Part shown: piece after piece, positions 49,527 through 59,602 of the stretch
Layout: each line of letters begins with the position of its first letter
How positions within the stretch are numbered: position 1 is the first letter of the stretch
Assembly (NCBI RefSeq): GCF_023898865.1
Contig: NZ_JAGSOV010000049.1
Coordinates: 16,727-80,726 of the forward strand
From: Pseudonocardia humida
GTDB taxonomy: Bacteria > Actinomycetota > Actinomycetes > Mycobacteriales > Pseudonocardiaceae
Direction of reading: 5' to 3'
DNA length: 64,000 nucleotides
Made by a program: the position numbers and the translations under genes
The notes under the pieces: model-generated
Seen by the model: only the letters and a program-made list of their open reading frames with translations
Databases searched by the model: none
Told to the model about the DNA's origin: nothing

Positions 49527-51512
49527 CTAGACGTCCAGGAACCGCACGTCCTTGGCGTTGCGGGTGATGAACGAGCGGCGGGACTCGACGTCCTCGCCCA
49601 TCAGGATCGAGAACAGCTCGTCCGCCGTGGCCGCGTCGTCCAGCGTGACCTGCAGCAGGATGCGGTGCGCCGGGTCCATCGTGGTCTCCCACAGCTCCTT
49701 GGCGTTCATCTCGCCCAGACCCTTGTAGCGCTGGATCCCCTCGTCCTTCGGGATCTTCTTGCCGGCCTCCCGGCCGGCCTGGAGCAGGCCCTGCAGCTCG
49801 CGGTCGGTGTAGGCGAACTCCGGCACGGCGCCGCGGCCGCCCCACTTGATCTTGTAGAGCGGGGGCTGGGCCAGGTAGACGTGCCCGGCCTCCACCAGCG
49901 GCCGCATGAACCGGAACAGCAGGGTCAGCAGCAGGGTGCGGATGTGCTGGCCGTCGACGTCGGCGTCGGCCATCAGCACGATCTTGTGGTAGCGCAGCTT
50001 GGACAGGTCGAACTCGTCGTGGATGCCGGTGCCCAGCGCGGTGATGATCGACTGGACCTCGGCGTTCTTGAGGACGCGGTCGATCCGGGCCTTCTCCACG
50101 TTGATGATCTTGCCGCGGATCGGCAGGATCGCCTGGAACATCGAGTCGCGCCCGGACTTGGCCGAACCGCCGGCCGAGTCGCCCTCGACGATGTAGACCT
50201 CCGACCGGACCGGGTCGGTGGAGCGGCAGTCGGCCAGCTTGCCGGGCAGCCCGCCGATGTCGCCCGCGCTCTTGCGCCGCACCAGTTCACGCGCCTTGCG
50301 CGCGGCCATCCGGGCCTGCGCCGAGGAGACGGCCTTGTTGAGGATCGTCTTGGCGTCGGCGGGGTTGCGCTCGAACCAGTCGGCCAGCCACTCGTTGCTC
50401 ACCCGCTGCACGAACGACTTGACCTCGGTGTTGCCCAGCTTGGTCTTGGTCTGGCCCTCGAACTGCGGCTCCTTGACCTTGACCGAGACGATCGCGGCCA
50501 GCCCCTCGCGGATGTCGTCGCCGGTGAGCGCCGGGTCCTTGTCCTTGATGAGCTTCTTGTCGCGCGCGTAGCGGTTGACCGTGGTGGTCAGCGCGGCGCG
50601 GAAGCCCTCCTCGTGGGTGCCGCCCTCGTGCGTGTTGATCGTGTTGGCGAAGGTGTAGACCGACTCGGTGTAGCCGGAGTTCCACTGCATGGCCACCTCG
50701 ACCGCGTGGCCCTCGGCCTCCGCGGAGTAGGCGACCAGCTTCTTGTGGATCGGGTCCTTGGACTTGTTCAGGTGCGCGACGAAGTCCTCGAGCCCGTTCG
50801 GGTAGTGGAAGACGTGCTCCCTGACCTTCGCCACGAAACCCTCGGCGTCGGGCTCCTCGGCCTCCGAACCCGCCGAGTCGCCGTTGCGCTCGTCGCGCAG
50901 GACGATGGTCAGCCCCTTGTTCAGGAACGCCATCTCCTGCAGCCGGCGCCGGATCGTCTCGATGTTGTAGGTCAGCGTCTCGAAGATGTCGCCGTCGGCC
51001 CAGTAGGTCACCTTGGAGCCGGTGCGCGTGGTCGGCTCGCCCTTGCGCAGCGGCCCGGGGATCGAGCGCGCGTAGTGCTGGCGCCAGACGTGCCCGTCGG
51101 TGTGGATCTCCACGTCGAGCGCGACCGACAGCGCGTTCACCACCGAGACGCCGACGCCGTGCAGGCCGCCGGACACCGCGTAGGAGTCGCTGTCGAACTT
51201 GCCGCCCGCGTGCAGCATGGTCAGCACCATCTCGACGGCGGGCTTCTTCTCCACCGGGTGCATGCCGACCGGGATGCCGCGGCCGTCGTCGGTGACGCTG
51301 ATGCCGCCGTCCTCCTGCAGGACGACCTCGACGCGGGTGGCGTAGCCCGCCATCGCCTCGTCGACGGCGTTGTCCACGACCTCCCAGATCAGGTGGTGCA
51401 GACCGCGCTCCCCGGTGGAGCCGATGTACATGCCGGGACGCTTGCGAACGGCCTCGAGGCCCTCCAGCACGGTGATCGACGAAGCGCTGTAGCTGTTCTT
51501 CTTCTCCGGCAC
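49527..51512 (-). CDS. gyrB: DNA gyrase subunit B
   Basis: ATPase and TOPRIM subunit of 661 residues. GHKL ATPase motifs are EVVDNAVDEAMAGY, VTDDGRGIPVGMHP and GGLHGVGVSVVNALS. TOPRIM motifs are VEGDSAGGSAKSGRD and ADADVDGQHIRTLLL. PIRGKIINVEKA precedes. GTG at 51512 gives the family N-terminus PEKKNSYSASSITVLEGLEAV; an upstream in-frame run to 51935 is not conserved. Cotranscribed with gyrA. Confidence 0.98.
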   Translation of the reverse strand: MPEKKNSYSASSITVLEGLEAVRKRPGMYIGSTGERGLHHLIWEVVDNAVDEAMAGYATRVEVVLQEDGGISVTDDGRGIPVGMHPVEKKPAVEMVLTMLHAGGKFDSDSYAVSGGLHGVGVSVVNALSVALDVEIHTDGHVWRQHYARSIPGPLRKGEPTTRTGSKVTYWADGDIFETLTYNIETIRRRLQEMAFLNKGLTIVLRDERNGDSAGSEAEEPDAEGFVAKVREHVFHYPNGLEDFVAHLNKSKDPIHKKLVAYSAEAEGHAVEVAMQWNSGYTESVYTFANTINTHEGGTHEEGFRAALTTTVNRYARDKKLIKDKDPALTGDDIREGLAAIVSVKVKEPQFEGQTKTKLGNTEVKSFVQRVSNEWLADWFERNPADAKTILNKAVSSAQARMAARKARELVRRKSAGDIGGLPGKLADCRSTDPVRSEVYIVEGDSAGGSAKSGRDSMFQAILPIRGKIINVEKARIDRVLKNAEVQSIITALGTGIHDEFDLSKLRYHKIVLMADADVDGQHIRTLLLTLLFRFMRPLVEAGHVYLAQPPLYKIKWGGRGAVPEFAYTDRELQGLLQAGREAGKKIPKDEGIQRYKGLGEMNAKELWETTMDPAHRILLQVTLDDAATADELFSILMGEDVESRRSFITRNAKDVRFLDV

Positions 51513-51822
51513 GGGTCGTGCAACTCCTCGCCACAAGGGCCCCGTGGGCCGGCACGGGCGCGTGGGAGCGCTGTCCGGCTCAGGGACCTGTCTACCGGGC
51601 GATCGGGGAGCGCCCGTGAACATGTCTCCATCATACCGGGGCGCTCCGACAGAAAGCCCGCTAGGACCCGCCCAGGAGCGCCGCAGACCTACGATCGGGA
51701 AAGGGTTCGGGTCCCCACGGCTGAAAGGGGTCGGCGGACGTCCTGCGGCGCCGTCACGTCGCCCTGATTCGGCCTCCGGACGATTCGGGCATCCGAACCA
51801 CTCCGGCAGACCGTCGGCGGCC

Positions 51823-52467
51823 TCAGCCGTACGTGTCGCGCGGGCCGCGGCCGCGCACCGTACGCGGGCCGTGGCGCCAGCTCGGGCCGGACGGCCCGAC
51901 GACCCGGATGCGCTTGACCACGTCGCGGCCCACACCGGCGGCGATCCGACCGAGCAGCTGGCGCTGCAGCGTGCGCAGCTGCGTCGCCCACGCCGTCGAC
52001 TCGGCCTGCAGCACCAGCTCCCCGTCGCGCAGCGACAGCGGGGTGCAGTGGTCGGCGATCTCCGCCCCGACCAGCTGCGGCCACCGGCTCAGCACCGTGG
52101 CGTCGGTCAGCCGGGGCGACCAGCCGCGGTCGAGGGAGACCCGGGAGATGAGCCGGCCGAAGGGCTGCGGGTCGCGCTCGTCGGGTCCGGCGCCGGACCA
52201 CCGCCTGCGCCGACCGCGCGGCGTGGCCGAGCGCCTGCCCTCGCGCTCGGCGTTCCGCTTGGACGCGCGCTGGGCCGAGGCCTCCCTCGCAGCGCGTAGC
52301 GCATCGCGCGCGAGGTCGGCGCCACGGCGAGCGGTTGGCCCCGAGTTGTCCCCAGGGGTGGGGACAACCGCCCCGTCGGGGGCCGCGCCGGACGGTTCGC
52401 CGGGTACGGCGGGCGGTTGTTTCCGCTTGTCATCACCAGGTCGGGGGAAGTTATCCACAGTATCCAC
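51823..52467 (-). CDS. DUF721 family protein
   Basis: Protein of 214 residues. A disordered, Arg-rich first half is followed by the DUF721 (DciA-like) domain from about residue 115, with LISRVSLDRGWSPRLTDATVLSRWPQLVGAEIADH and LVLQAESTAWATQLRTLQRQLL. The actinobacterial members of this domain include DciA, the replicative helicase operator, so a role in loading DnaB is plausible. The GTG at 52467 lies inside a DnaA-box cluster. Sits in the recF-gyrB operon. Confidence 0.85.
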   Translation of the reverse strand: MDTVDNFPRPGDDKRKQPPAVPGEPSGAAPDGAVVPTPGDNSGPTARRGADLARDALRAAREASAQRASKRNAEREGRRSATPRGRRRRWSGAGPDERDPQPFGRLISRVSLDRGWSPRLTDATVLSRWPQLVGAEIADHCTPLSLRDGELVLQAESTAWATQLRTLQRQLLGRIAAGVGRDVVKRIRVVGPSGPSWRHGPRTVRGRGPRDTYG

Positions 52468-52480
52468 AACCTTGTCCCCA
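52345..52480. promoter_or_regulatory. Cluster of five DnaA-box-like sequences at the recF/DUF721 junction
   Basis: TTATCCACA (52451-52459), GTATCCACA (52460-52468) and TTGTCCCCA (52472-52480) stand head to tail at the 5' end of the DUF721 gene. Within that gene TTGTCCCCA (52346-52354) and its inverse TGGGGACAA (52359-52367) form the palindrome GTTGTCCCC-AGGGGT-GGGGACAAC. Confidence 0.6.
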
Positions 52481-52491
52481 GGTGCTGGGCA

Positions 52492-53649
52492 TCACAGCGA
52501 CCGTCCTGACGTGGCCTCTTGCGGAAGCCGGTCGATCGTGCCGTCACTCACCGCGAACCTGGCGCCCACCAGACCGTCCGGCACGTCCTCGGCGACCGCG
52601 GCGGTGATCAGCACCTGCTCGGCGCGCGCGGCCACGTCGGCCAGCGCCCGCCTGCGCCGGGTGTCGAGCTCGGCGAAGACGTCGTCGAGGATCAGCACCG
52701 GCTCGACGTCGTCGGCGAGCAGCAGCCGGTAGGACGCCAGCCGCAGGGCCAGCGCCAGCGCCCAGGACTCGCCGTGGCTGGCGTAGCCCTTGGCCGGGCC
52801 CTCGCCGAGGCGCAGGTCGAGGTCGTCGCGGTGCGGTCCGACCAGGCAGACCCCGCGCTCGACCTCCTGGCGGCGCATCCGCCCCAGCGACTCCAGCAGC
52901 AGCGCCTCCAGCTCCGCTGCGGCCATCGGCAGGCCGGTGACCGCGCCGGGCCCGGCGTCCGGGTCCAGGGCCGAGCGGTACACCAGCGCGATCTCGTCCG
53001 AGGTCGGCGCGACCTCCGCGAACGCCGCCGCGGCCAGCGGGGCAAGCGCCGTCGCCAGCTCCAGGCGCCCGGCCAGCAGCGCCGAACCGTGCGCGGCGAG
53101 GTGGCCGTCCCACACGTCGAGGGTGCGCAGGTCGCCGCCGGCGCGGGCGCTCTTCAGCAGCGCCGAGCGTTGCTTGAGCACCCGCTCGTAGTCGGCCCGG
53201 ACCGCGGCGTAGCGCGGGAACCGGGCGACCAGCAGGTCGTCCAGGAAGCGCCGGCGCTCCCCCGGGTCGCCCCGCACGAGCGCCAGGTCCTCCGGCGCGA
53301 ACAGCACGGTGCGCAGGATGCCCAGCACGTCGCGCGGCCGGGCGGCCGGAGCGCGGTTGATCCGCGCCCGGTTCGCCCGGCCGTTGTTGATCTCCAGCTC
53401 GACGCCCAGCTCGCGGCCGTGGTGCACCACCTGGCACCGCACGACCGCCCGCTCGGCGCCCCGCCGGATCAGCGGGGCGTCGGCGGCGACCCGGTGCGAC
53501 CCGAGCGTGGCCAGGTAGCCGACCGCCTCCACGAGGTTGGTCTTGCCGACCCCGTTCGGCCCCACCAGCACCGTGACGCCCGGCTCCAGCTCCAGCTCGG
53601 CCTGCGGCCACGACCGGAAGTCGGTGACCGTCAGGCGTCGCAGGTGCAC
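52492..53649 (-). CDS. recF: DNA replication and repair protein RecF
   Basis: ABC-type ATPase of 385 residues that helps load RecA at gaps. Walker A is VGPNGVGKTNLVEAVGYL; Walker B and D-loop are LILDDVFAELDTRRRRAL, with the signature in KGYASHGESWALAL. The N-terminus MHLRRLTVTDFRSW is standard. GTG at 53649 lies 11 bp from the gnd stop, indicating cotranscription with the upstream genes. Confidence 0.97.
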   Translation of the reverse strand: MHLRRLTVTDFRSWPQAELELEPGVTVLVGPNGVGKTNLVEAVGYLATLGSHRVAADAPLIRRGAERAVVRCQVVHHGRELGVELEINNGRANRARINRAPAARPRDVLGILRTVLFAPEDLALVRGDPGERRRFLDDLLVARFPRYAAVRADYERVLKQRSALLKSARAGGDLRTLDVWDGHLAAHGSALLAGRLELATALAPLAAAAFAEVAPTSDEIALVYRSALDPDAGPGAVTGLPMAAAELEALLLESLGRMRRQEVERGVCLVGPHRDDLDLRLGEGPAKGYASHGESWALALALRLASYRLLLADDVEPVLILDDVFAELDTRRRRALADVAARAEQVLITAAVAEDVPDGLVGARFAVSDGTIDRLPQEATSGRSL

Positions 53650-53660
53650 GGGCGCGGGAC

Positions 53661-54608
53661 CTAGCTCTGGGTGGACCCGGTGCCCGAGCTCGGGCCGGCG
53701 TGGTCGCCGGGCAGCCCGGACGGGCCGGCCGCCGAGCGCACCGCGTGCCCGCCGAACTGCTGGCGCAGCGCGGCGACCGCGCGCATCGCGGGCGAGGAGT
53801 CCTGGCGGGAGGCGAACCGGGCGAACAGCGCGGCCGAGATCACCGGGAGCGGCACCGCGTGGGTGATCGCCTCCTCGATGGTCCAGCGGCCCTCGCCGGA
53901 GTCGTCGACGTAGTCGTCGAGCTTGGCCAGCTCCGGGTCGTCCTTGAGCGCGATGACCATCAGGTCGAGCAGCCAGGACCGGACGACGGTGCCGCGCGAC
54001 CAGGCCTGCAGGACGGCGGGCACGTCGGTCACCAGCTCGGCCGCCGAGAGCAGCTCGAAGCCCTCGGCGTAGGCCTGCATCAGGCCGTACTCGATGCCGT
54101 TGTGCACCATCTTCGAGAAGTGGCCCGCGCCGACCGGGCCGGCGTGCGCGAAGCCCTCCTCGCGCGGGCCCTCCGGGCGCAGCGCGTCGAAGATCGGCAT
54201 CGCCCGCTCGACGTCCTCCGCGGAACCGCCTGCCATCAGCCCGTAGCCGTTGTCCTTGCCCCAGATCCCGCCGGACACCCCGCAGTCGAGGTAGCCGATC
54301 CCCTTCGCGTCGAGCAGCGCCGCGTTCGGGCCGTCGTCGGTGTAGCGGGAGTTCCCGCCGTCGATCACCAGGTCCCCCGGTTCGAGCACGTCGGCCAGCT
54401 CGCGGATCGTGCCGCGAGTGATCTCCCCGGAGGGCACCATCACCCAGACCACCCGGGGGGCGGTCAGCGCCTGGGCCAGCGCGGCCAACGAGTCGACGTC
54501 GGTGACCTCCGGCCGCGGGTCGTACCCGACGACCTCGTGGCCCGCGCTGCGCAGGCGGTCGCGCATGTTGCCGCCCATCTTGCCCAGCCCGATGAGTCCG
54601 AGTTGCAC
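53661..54608 (-). CDS. gnd: 6-phosphogluconate dehydrogenase, decarboxylating (short GndA type)
   Basis: Pentose-phosphate enzyme of 315 residues, the shorter bacterial form. The cofactor motif is LIGLGKMGGNMRDRLRSAGH, the substrate-binding block DLVIDGGNSRYTDD, and the catalytic Lys is in FSKMVHNGIEYGLMQAY, with W-T-I-E-E-A later. The C-terminus ends with a disordered tail. Its place between dnaN and recF is usual in actinobacteria. Confidence 0.95.
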   Translation of the reverse strand: MQLGLIGLGKMGGNMRDRLRSAGHEVVGYDPRPEVTDVDSLAALAQALTAPRVVWVMVPSGEITRGTIRELADVLEPGDLVIDGGNSRYTDDGPNAALLDAKGIGYLDCGVSGGIWGKDNGYGLMAGGSAEDVERAMPIFDALRPEGPREEGFAHAGPVGAGHFSKMVHNGIEYGLMQAYAEGFELLSAAELVTDVPAVLQAWSRGTVVRSWLLDLMVIALKDDPELAKLDDYVDDSGEGRWTIEEAITHAVPLPVISAALFARFASRQDSSPAMRAVAALRQQFGGHAVRSAAGPSGLPGDHAGPSSGTGSTQS

Positions 54609-54676
54609 GGCTGTACTCCCCTGTGTCGTGTGGCGGCGGCCGCTGTCCCCGGTGTTCTACCCGGTGCCGGCCGACC

Positions 54677-55840
54677 TCAGCCGGGCAGGCGCACCGGCAT
54701 CAGCAGGTGGAGGTACCCCGGAACGGGTTCGGGGGCGTCGGCGGCCGGTTCGTCCCCGGACTCCGCGGGCGGAGCGGGCACCGGACGGACGAGCGCCGGG
54801 CGGTTCGGAGTGGTGAACGTCAGCTGGGCGCGGTCGGTGTGCAGGGCGCCGAGCGCGTCGAGCAGGTAGCCGGGGTTGAACGCGATGGTCAGCTCGGTGC
54901 CCTCGAACTCGCAGCGCAGCTCCTCCTCCGCACTGCCGACGTCGTCGCCGCCCGCGGCCAGGCGCAGTCCGTCCTCGCTGAACTCCATGCGGACCTGGGC
55001 GACCCGGTCGGTCACCAGCGCGACCCGCTTGATCGCCTCGACCAGCGGCGCCACCTCGAGGATCGCGGCGCTCGTGTGCTCGGCCGGGATCAGCTGGCGG
55101 AAGCGCGGGAACTCCGCGTCGAGCAGCCGGGTGGTGGCGCGGCGGCCGCCGCCGGTGATGCCGAGCATGCCGTCGCCCGCGGACAGCGCGAGCTCCACCG
55201 TGCCCGCCCCGGCCAGCGTCTTGGCCACCTCGGCGAGCGTGCGCGCCGGGATCAGCACCGCGCTGCTCGTGTCGTCCTCGGGGGTCCAGTCGAGCTCGCG
55301 GACCGCCAACCGGAACCGGTCGGTCGCGGCCAGGGTGAGCCGGGTGCCCTCGATCTCCAACCGGATGCCGGTCAGCATCGGCAGCGTGTCGTCGCGCCCG
55401 GCCGCCACCGCCACCTGCGCCACCGCCTGGGCCAGCACGTCGGCCGCGACCGAGCCGGCCAGCTGCGGCATCGACGGCAGCTGCGGGTAGTCCTCGACCG
55501 GCATGGTCGGCAGGCTGAACCGGCTGCTCCCGCAGTTGATCGTGGCGCGGGAGCCGTCGACCACCAGGTCGACGGGCTTGGAGGGCAGCGCGCGCGTGAT
55601 GTCGGCGAGCAGCCGCCCCGAGACCAGGACGCGGCCGGCGTCGCCGATCGTGGCGTCCAGCTCGACCCGGGCCGAGGTCTCGTAGTCGAAACCGGACACC
55701 GTGAGCCGGTCGCCGCCCGGACCGGTGGTGGCGTCGATCAGGACGCCACCGAGCACCGGGACGGGTGGGCGGGCAGGAAGGCTGCGCGCCACCCATGCCG
55801 CCGCGTCGGCCAGTACGTCGCGTTCGACCCGGAACTTCAT
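54677..55840 (-). CDS. dnaN: DNA polymerase III sliding clamp (beta)
   Basis: Ring-forming clamp of 387 residues in three repeated domains. The start MKFRVERDVLADAAAWVARSL and blocks SGFDYETSARVELDA, VPVLGGVLIDAT and FPRFRQLIP are standard. The C-terminal PVR (LLMPVRLPG) is the peptide-binding end. ATG at 55840. The 5' flank is oriC. Confidence 0.98.
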   Translation of the reverse strand: MKFRVERDVLADAAAWVARSLPARPPVPVLGGVLIDATTGPGGDRLTVSGFDYETSARVELDATIGDAGRVLVSGRLLADITRALPSKPVDLVVDGSRATINCGSSRFSLPTMPVEDYPQLPSMPQLAGSVAADVLAQAVAQVAVAAGRDDTLPMLTGIRLEIEGTRLTLAATDRFRLAVRELDWTPEDDTSSAVLIPARTLAEVAKTLAGAGTVELALSAGDGMLGITGGGRRATTRLLDAEFPRFRQLIPAEHTSAAILEVAPLVEAIKRVALVTDRVAQVRMEFSEDGLRLAAGGDDVGSAEEELRCEFEGTELTIAFNPGYLLDALGALHTDRAQLTFTTPNRPALVRPVPAPPAESGDEPAADAPEPVPGYLHLLMPVRLPG

Positions 55841-56696
<856 letters not shown>

Positions 56697-58319
56697 TCAG
56701 CCGCGGGCGCGCTGCTTGATGCGCGCGGTCAGCTCCTGCACCTGCTCGAACGTCTTGCGGCGCTGGGCGATCTCGTTGCGGATCTTCTTGTCGGCGTGCA
56801 TGACCGTGGTGTGGTCGCGACCGCCGAAGGTCTGCCCGATGCGCGGCAGCGAGAGGTCGGTCAGCTCGCGGCAGAGGTACATGGCGATCTGGCGGGACTG
56901 CGCGAGCGCCTTCGTCTTGCCCGGGCCGCACAGCTCGTCCATCGTGACGCCGAAGAACTCGGCCACCACCGCCATGATCGTCGGGGCGGTGATCTCCGAG
57001 GCGGCCGAGTCGGGGATGAGGTCGCGCAGCACGATCTCGGCCAGCTGGGTGTCGACCGGCTGCCGGTTCAGCGACGCGAACGCCGTCACCCGGATCAGCG
57101 CGCCCTCCAGCTCGCGGATGTTGCGCTCGATCCGCTCGGCGATGAACTCCAGCACGTCGCCCGGCACCGCCAGCCGGTCCTGCGCGGCCTTCTTGCGCAG
57201 GATGGCGATCCGGGTCTCCAGCTCGGGTGGCTGGATGTCGGTGATCAGCCCCCACTCGAAGCGGGTGCGCATCCGGTCCTCCAGCGTCTCCAGCCGCTTC
57301 GGCGGCCGGTCGGAGGACACGACGATCTGCTTGTTGGCGTTGTGCAGCGTGTTGAAGGTGTGGAAGAACTCCTCCTGGGTGCCTTCCTTGCCCTCCAGGA
57401 ACTGGATGTCGTCGACCAGCAGCACGTCGATGTCGCGGTAGCGGCGCTGGAACGCCACCTTGCGGTCGTCGCGCAGGGAGTTGATGAAGTCGTTCGTGAA
57501 CTCCTCGGTCGAGACGTACCGCACGCGCATGCCGGGGAACAGCCGCTGCGTGTAGTGGCCGACCGCGTGCAGCAGGTGGGTCTTGCCCAGACCGGACTCG
57601 CCCCAGATGAACAGCGGGTTGTACGCCCGCGCCGGCGCCTCGGCCACGGCGACCGCCGCGGCGTGGCTGAACCGGTTGGAGGCGCCGATGACGAACGTGT
57701 CGAACGTGTACTTCTCGTTGAGCCGCGTCTGCGAGCGCGCCTGGGTCTGGTCGTTCGCCTGCGGGACGGGGTGCGGCTGCCACGGGGCGGGCGCGCGACC
57801 GTCGCCGCCGGGCATCCCGACCGGGCCGGCGTCGGGCTCGACCACGGCCAGCGGCCCGGTGGTGGGGCCCGCGTAGGAGAGGGCGGCGCTGTCGGTCGGG
57901 CGGATGTCGTCGCCGAAGCCGCTGTCGCCGGGGCGGGGACCGAGCGGGTCTGCGCCGGACGGGCCGATCACCGGCGGCGCGGGCGGGGGCATCGCGGCAC
58001 CGGGCGGGTCGGGGACCTCGGTGCCGCCCGAGGCGGCGGAGGCGTCGACGACGACCGCGAGGTTGACCGTGACGCCGAGGTGGCGGCCCAGCGCGTCGCT
58101 GATCGGCCGGCGCAGGATCCGCTCGATGGCGTCCTTGGCGAACTCGCTCGGCGCGGCCAGCAGGGCGGTGCCGTCGATCAGGCCGAGCGGACGCGTCAAC
58201 CGCAGGAACGCGCGCTGCTGGTGGGAGAGCGTCTGGGCGCCCGCGACCGCGGACGCGCCGGACAGGTCGGCGATCACCCGGTTCCACACCTGCCCGAGAT
58301 CGCCCGCTTGGTCGGCCAC
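56697..58319 (-). CDS. dnaA: Chromosomal replication initiator protein DnaA
   Basis: AAA+ initiator of 540 residues. Domain I is N-terminal (about 1-90, with LGQVWNRVIADLSG). Domain II is a long Pro/Gly-rich linker (about 100-195). Domain III has Walker A WGESGLGKTHLLHAVG, Walker B VLLVDDIQFL, and an Arg finger region. Domain IV holds the DnaA-box signature GRDHTTVMHADKKI. GTG at 58319 is the family start. The promoter region contains an exact DnaA box, so self-regulation is likely. Confidence 0.98.
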   Translation of the reverse strand: MADQAGDLGQVWNRVIADLSGASAVAGAQTLSHQQRAFLRLTRPLGLIDGTALLAAPSEFAKDAIERILRRPISDALGRHLGVTVNLAVVVDASAASGGTEVPDPPGAAMPPPAPPVIGPSGADPLGPRPGDSGFGDDIRPTDSAALSYAGPTTGPLAVVEPDAGPVGMPGGDGRAPAPWQPHPVPQANDQTQARSQTRLNEKYTFDTFVIGASNRFSHAAAVAVAEAPARAYNPLFIWGESGLGKTHLLHAVGHYTQRLFPGMRVRYVSTEEFTNDFINSLRDDRKVAFQRRYRDIDVLLVDDIQFLEGKEGTQEEFFHTFNTLHNANKQIVVSSDRPPKRLETLEDRMRTRFEWGLITDIQPPELETRIAILRKKAAQDRLAVPGDVLEFIAERIERNIRELEGALIRVTAFASLNRQPVDTQLAEIVLRDLIPDSAASEITAPTIMAVVAEFFGVTMDELCGPGKTKALAQSRQIAMYLCRELTDLSLPRIGQTFGGRDHTTVMHADKKIRNEIAQRRKTFEQVQELTARIKQRARG

Positions 58320-58781
58320 CGGTCGGTTCTCCCCTCCGGTCGTCCCACCACGAAGCACCCGGACCCCCGACGGGTCGGATCGATCCCCAGACTTGTCCAC
58401 ACCTGTGCGCAAGACGGTACGGGACGTGCCACGCCCCTCGCGTGCGCCCCGGCCCTTCGGATGTCGCCCGCGGTTCTCCCGGTTCCACCCCGGACCCGGA
58501 CCGCGCGGGAGCGAGCAAGGTAACAACCCGGCCCGCCGCCCACAAGGCGCCCCCGACCGTCCGGGTGCCTCCGAACGGTGAGGCCCGGGGCGGTTTGACC
58601 CCCGTTCGACGCCCTGCGTACCCTGGTCGGGACCGTGTTCGCGCGGCCACGCGTCGGGCTGCGCCCTTCGGTGGCGGGTCCGCGAGCGCCGGAGCACGAT
58701 AGCGACACCCGTCCAGACCCCGATTGATGATCCTCGACGGCCGGAGCCCCCCTCCAGCCGACGAGCAGGAGAGAGCCGACC
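58320..58781. promoter_or_regulatory. dnaA/rpmH divergent promoter region with DnaA box
   Basis: 462 bp without a gene. TTGTCCACA (58393-58401) is an exact DnaA box about 75 bp ahead of dnaA. For rpmH, TTGACC (58595-58600) and TACCCT (58619-58624) form a -35/-10 pair with an 18-bp spacer. The leader to the rpmH GTG is about 150 nt. Confidence 0.65.
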
Positions 58782-58925
58782 GTGAGCAAGGGCAAGCGCA
58801 CCTTCCAGCCGAACAACCGCCGCCGGTCCCGCACGCACGGCTTCCGGCTGCGGATGCGCACCCGGGCCGGGCGCGCCATCGTCGCGGCCCGCCGGAGCAA
58901 GGGCCGCGACAAGCTCTCCGCCTGA
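58782..58925 (+). CDS. rpmH: Ribosomal protein L34
   Basis: Basic 50S protein of 47 residues. The sequence KRTFQPNNRRRSRTHGFRLR and the GRAIVAARRSKGR block are universal for L34. GTG start at 58782 with AGGAGAGA upstream. Heads the rpmH-rnpA-yidD-yidC operon. Confidence 0.98.
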   Translation: MSKGKRTFQPNNRRRSRTHGFRLRMRTRAGRAIVAARRSKGRDKLSA

Positions 58926-58938
58926 TCCGGCCCTCCCC

Positions 58939-59319
58939 GTGCTGCCGGCCGGTTCCCGGCTCCGCCGCCGGGACGAGTTCGCCTCCGTCATCCGTCGAGG
59001 CCGACGTGGTGGCCGATCACGGCTCGTGGTGCACCTCGACCGCCCCACCGGGTCCGGTGCACCACGGGCCGGTTTCGTCGTGAGCAAGGCCGTCGGTGGT
59101 TCCGTGCAGCGCCACCGCGTCACCCGCCGCCTGCGGCACCTGGTCCGGCCCCTGCTGGCCGACCTCCCGCCGGGAGCCCGCGTCGTCGTGCGGGCGCTGC
59201 CGCCCGCGGCGACCGCGTCCTCGGCCGAACTGGCCGACGACCTCGGCTCCGGGCTGCGCGCCGCCCGCCGCAAGCTCGGCCGGTCCGATCCCGGGGACCC
59301 GGTGAGGACCGGTGGCTGA
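58939..59319 (+). CDS. rnpA: Ribonuclease P protein component
   Basis: Protein subunit of RNase P, 126 residues. The start LPAGSRLRRRDEFASVIRRG and the RNR-type motif as VQRHRVTRRLRHLVRPLL, in which the central N is H, are the substrate-binding parts. The Ala-rich C-terminus is longer than in E. coli. Start GTG at 58939, 13 bp after rpmH. Its stop overlaps yidD. Confidence 0.93.
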   Translation: MLPAGSRLRRRDEFASVIRRGRRGGRSRLVVHLDRPTGSGAPRAGFVVSKAVGGSVQRHRVTRRLRHLVRPLLADLPPGARVVVRALPPAATASSAELADDLGSGLRAARRKLGRSDPGDPVRTGG

Positions 59320-59602
59320 ACCGGCCCCCCGGCGCTCCCTGCCGACCCGGGCGCTGGTCGGGCTGCTGCGCGGCTACCAGCGCTGGATCTCCCCCGCCTT
59401 CCCCCCCACCTGCCGCTTCTACCCGACCTGCAGCGCGTACGCGATCGAGGCGCTGCAGGTGCACGGGCCGCTGCGCGGCACATGGCTCACCACACGGCGG
59501 TTGCTGCGCTGCCACCCGTGGCACCCTGGGGGTATCGACCCGGTGCCACCGCGCCGTCCCCGTCCGGCCCGGCAACACCAGGAGGATCAAGCGCCGTGCT
59601 GA
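59312..59602 (+). CDS. yidD: Membrane protein insertion efficiency factor YidD
   Basis: Peripheral membrane protein of 96 residues. The family core Y-Q-R-W-I-S-P-A-F-P-P-T-C-R-F-Y-P-T-C-S and RLLRCHPWHPGGIDPVP, with three cysteines, is complete. GTG overlaps the rnpA stop by 8 bp. Its 3' end overlaps yidC by 7 bp. Helps YidC insertion. Confidence 0.96.
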   Translation: MAEPAPRRSLPTRALVGLLRGYQRWISPAFPPTCRFYPTCSAYAIEALQVHGPLRGTWLTTRRLLRCHPWHPGGIDPVPPRRPRPARQHQEDQAPC

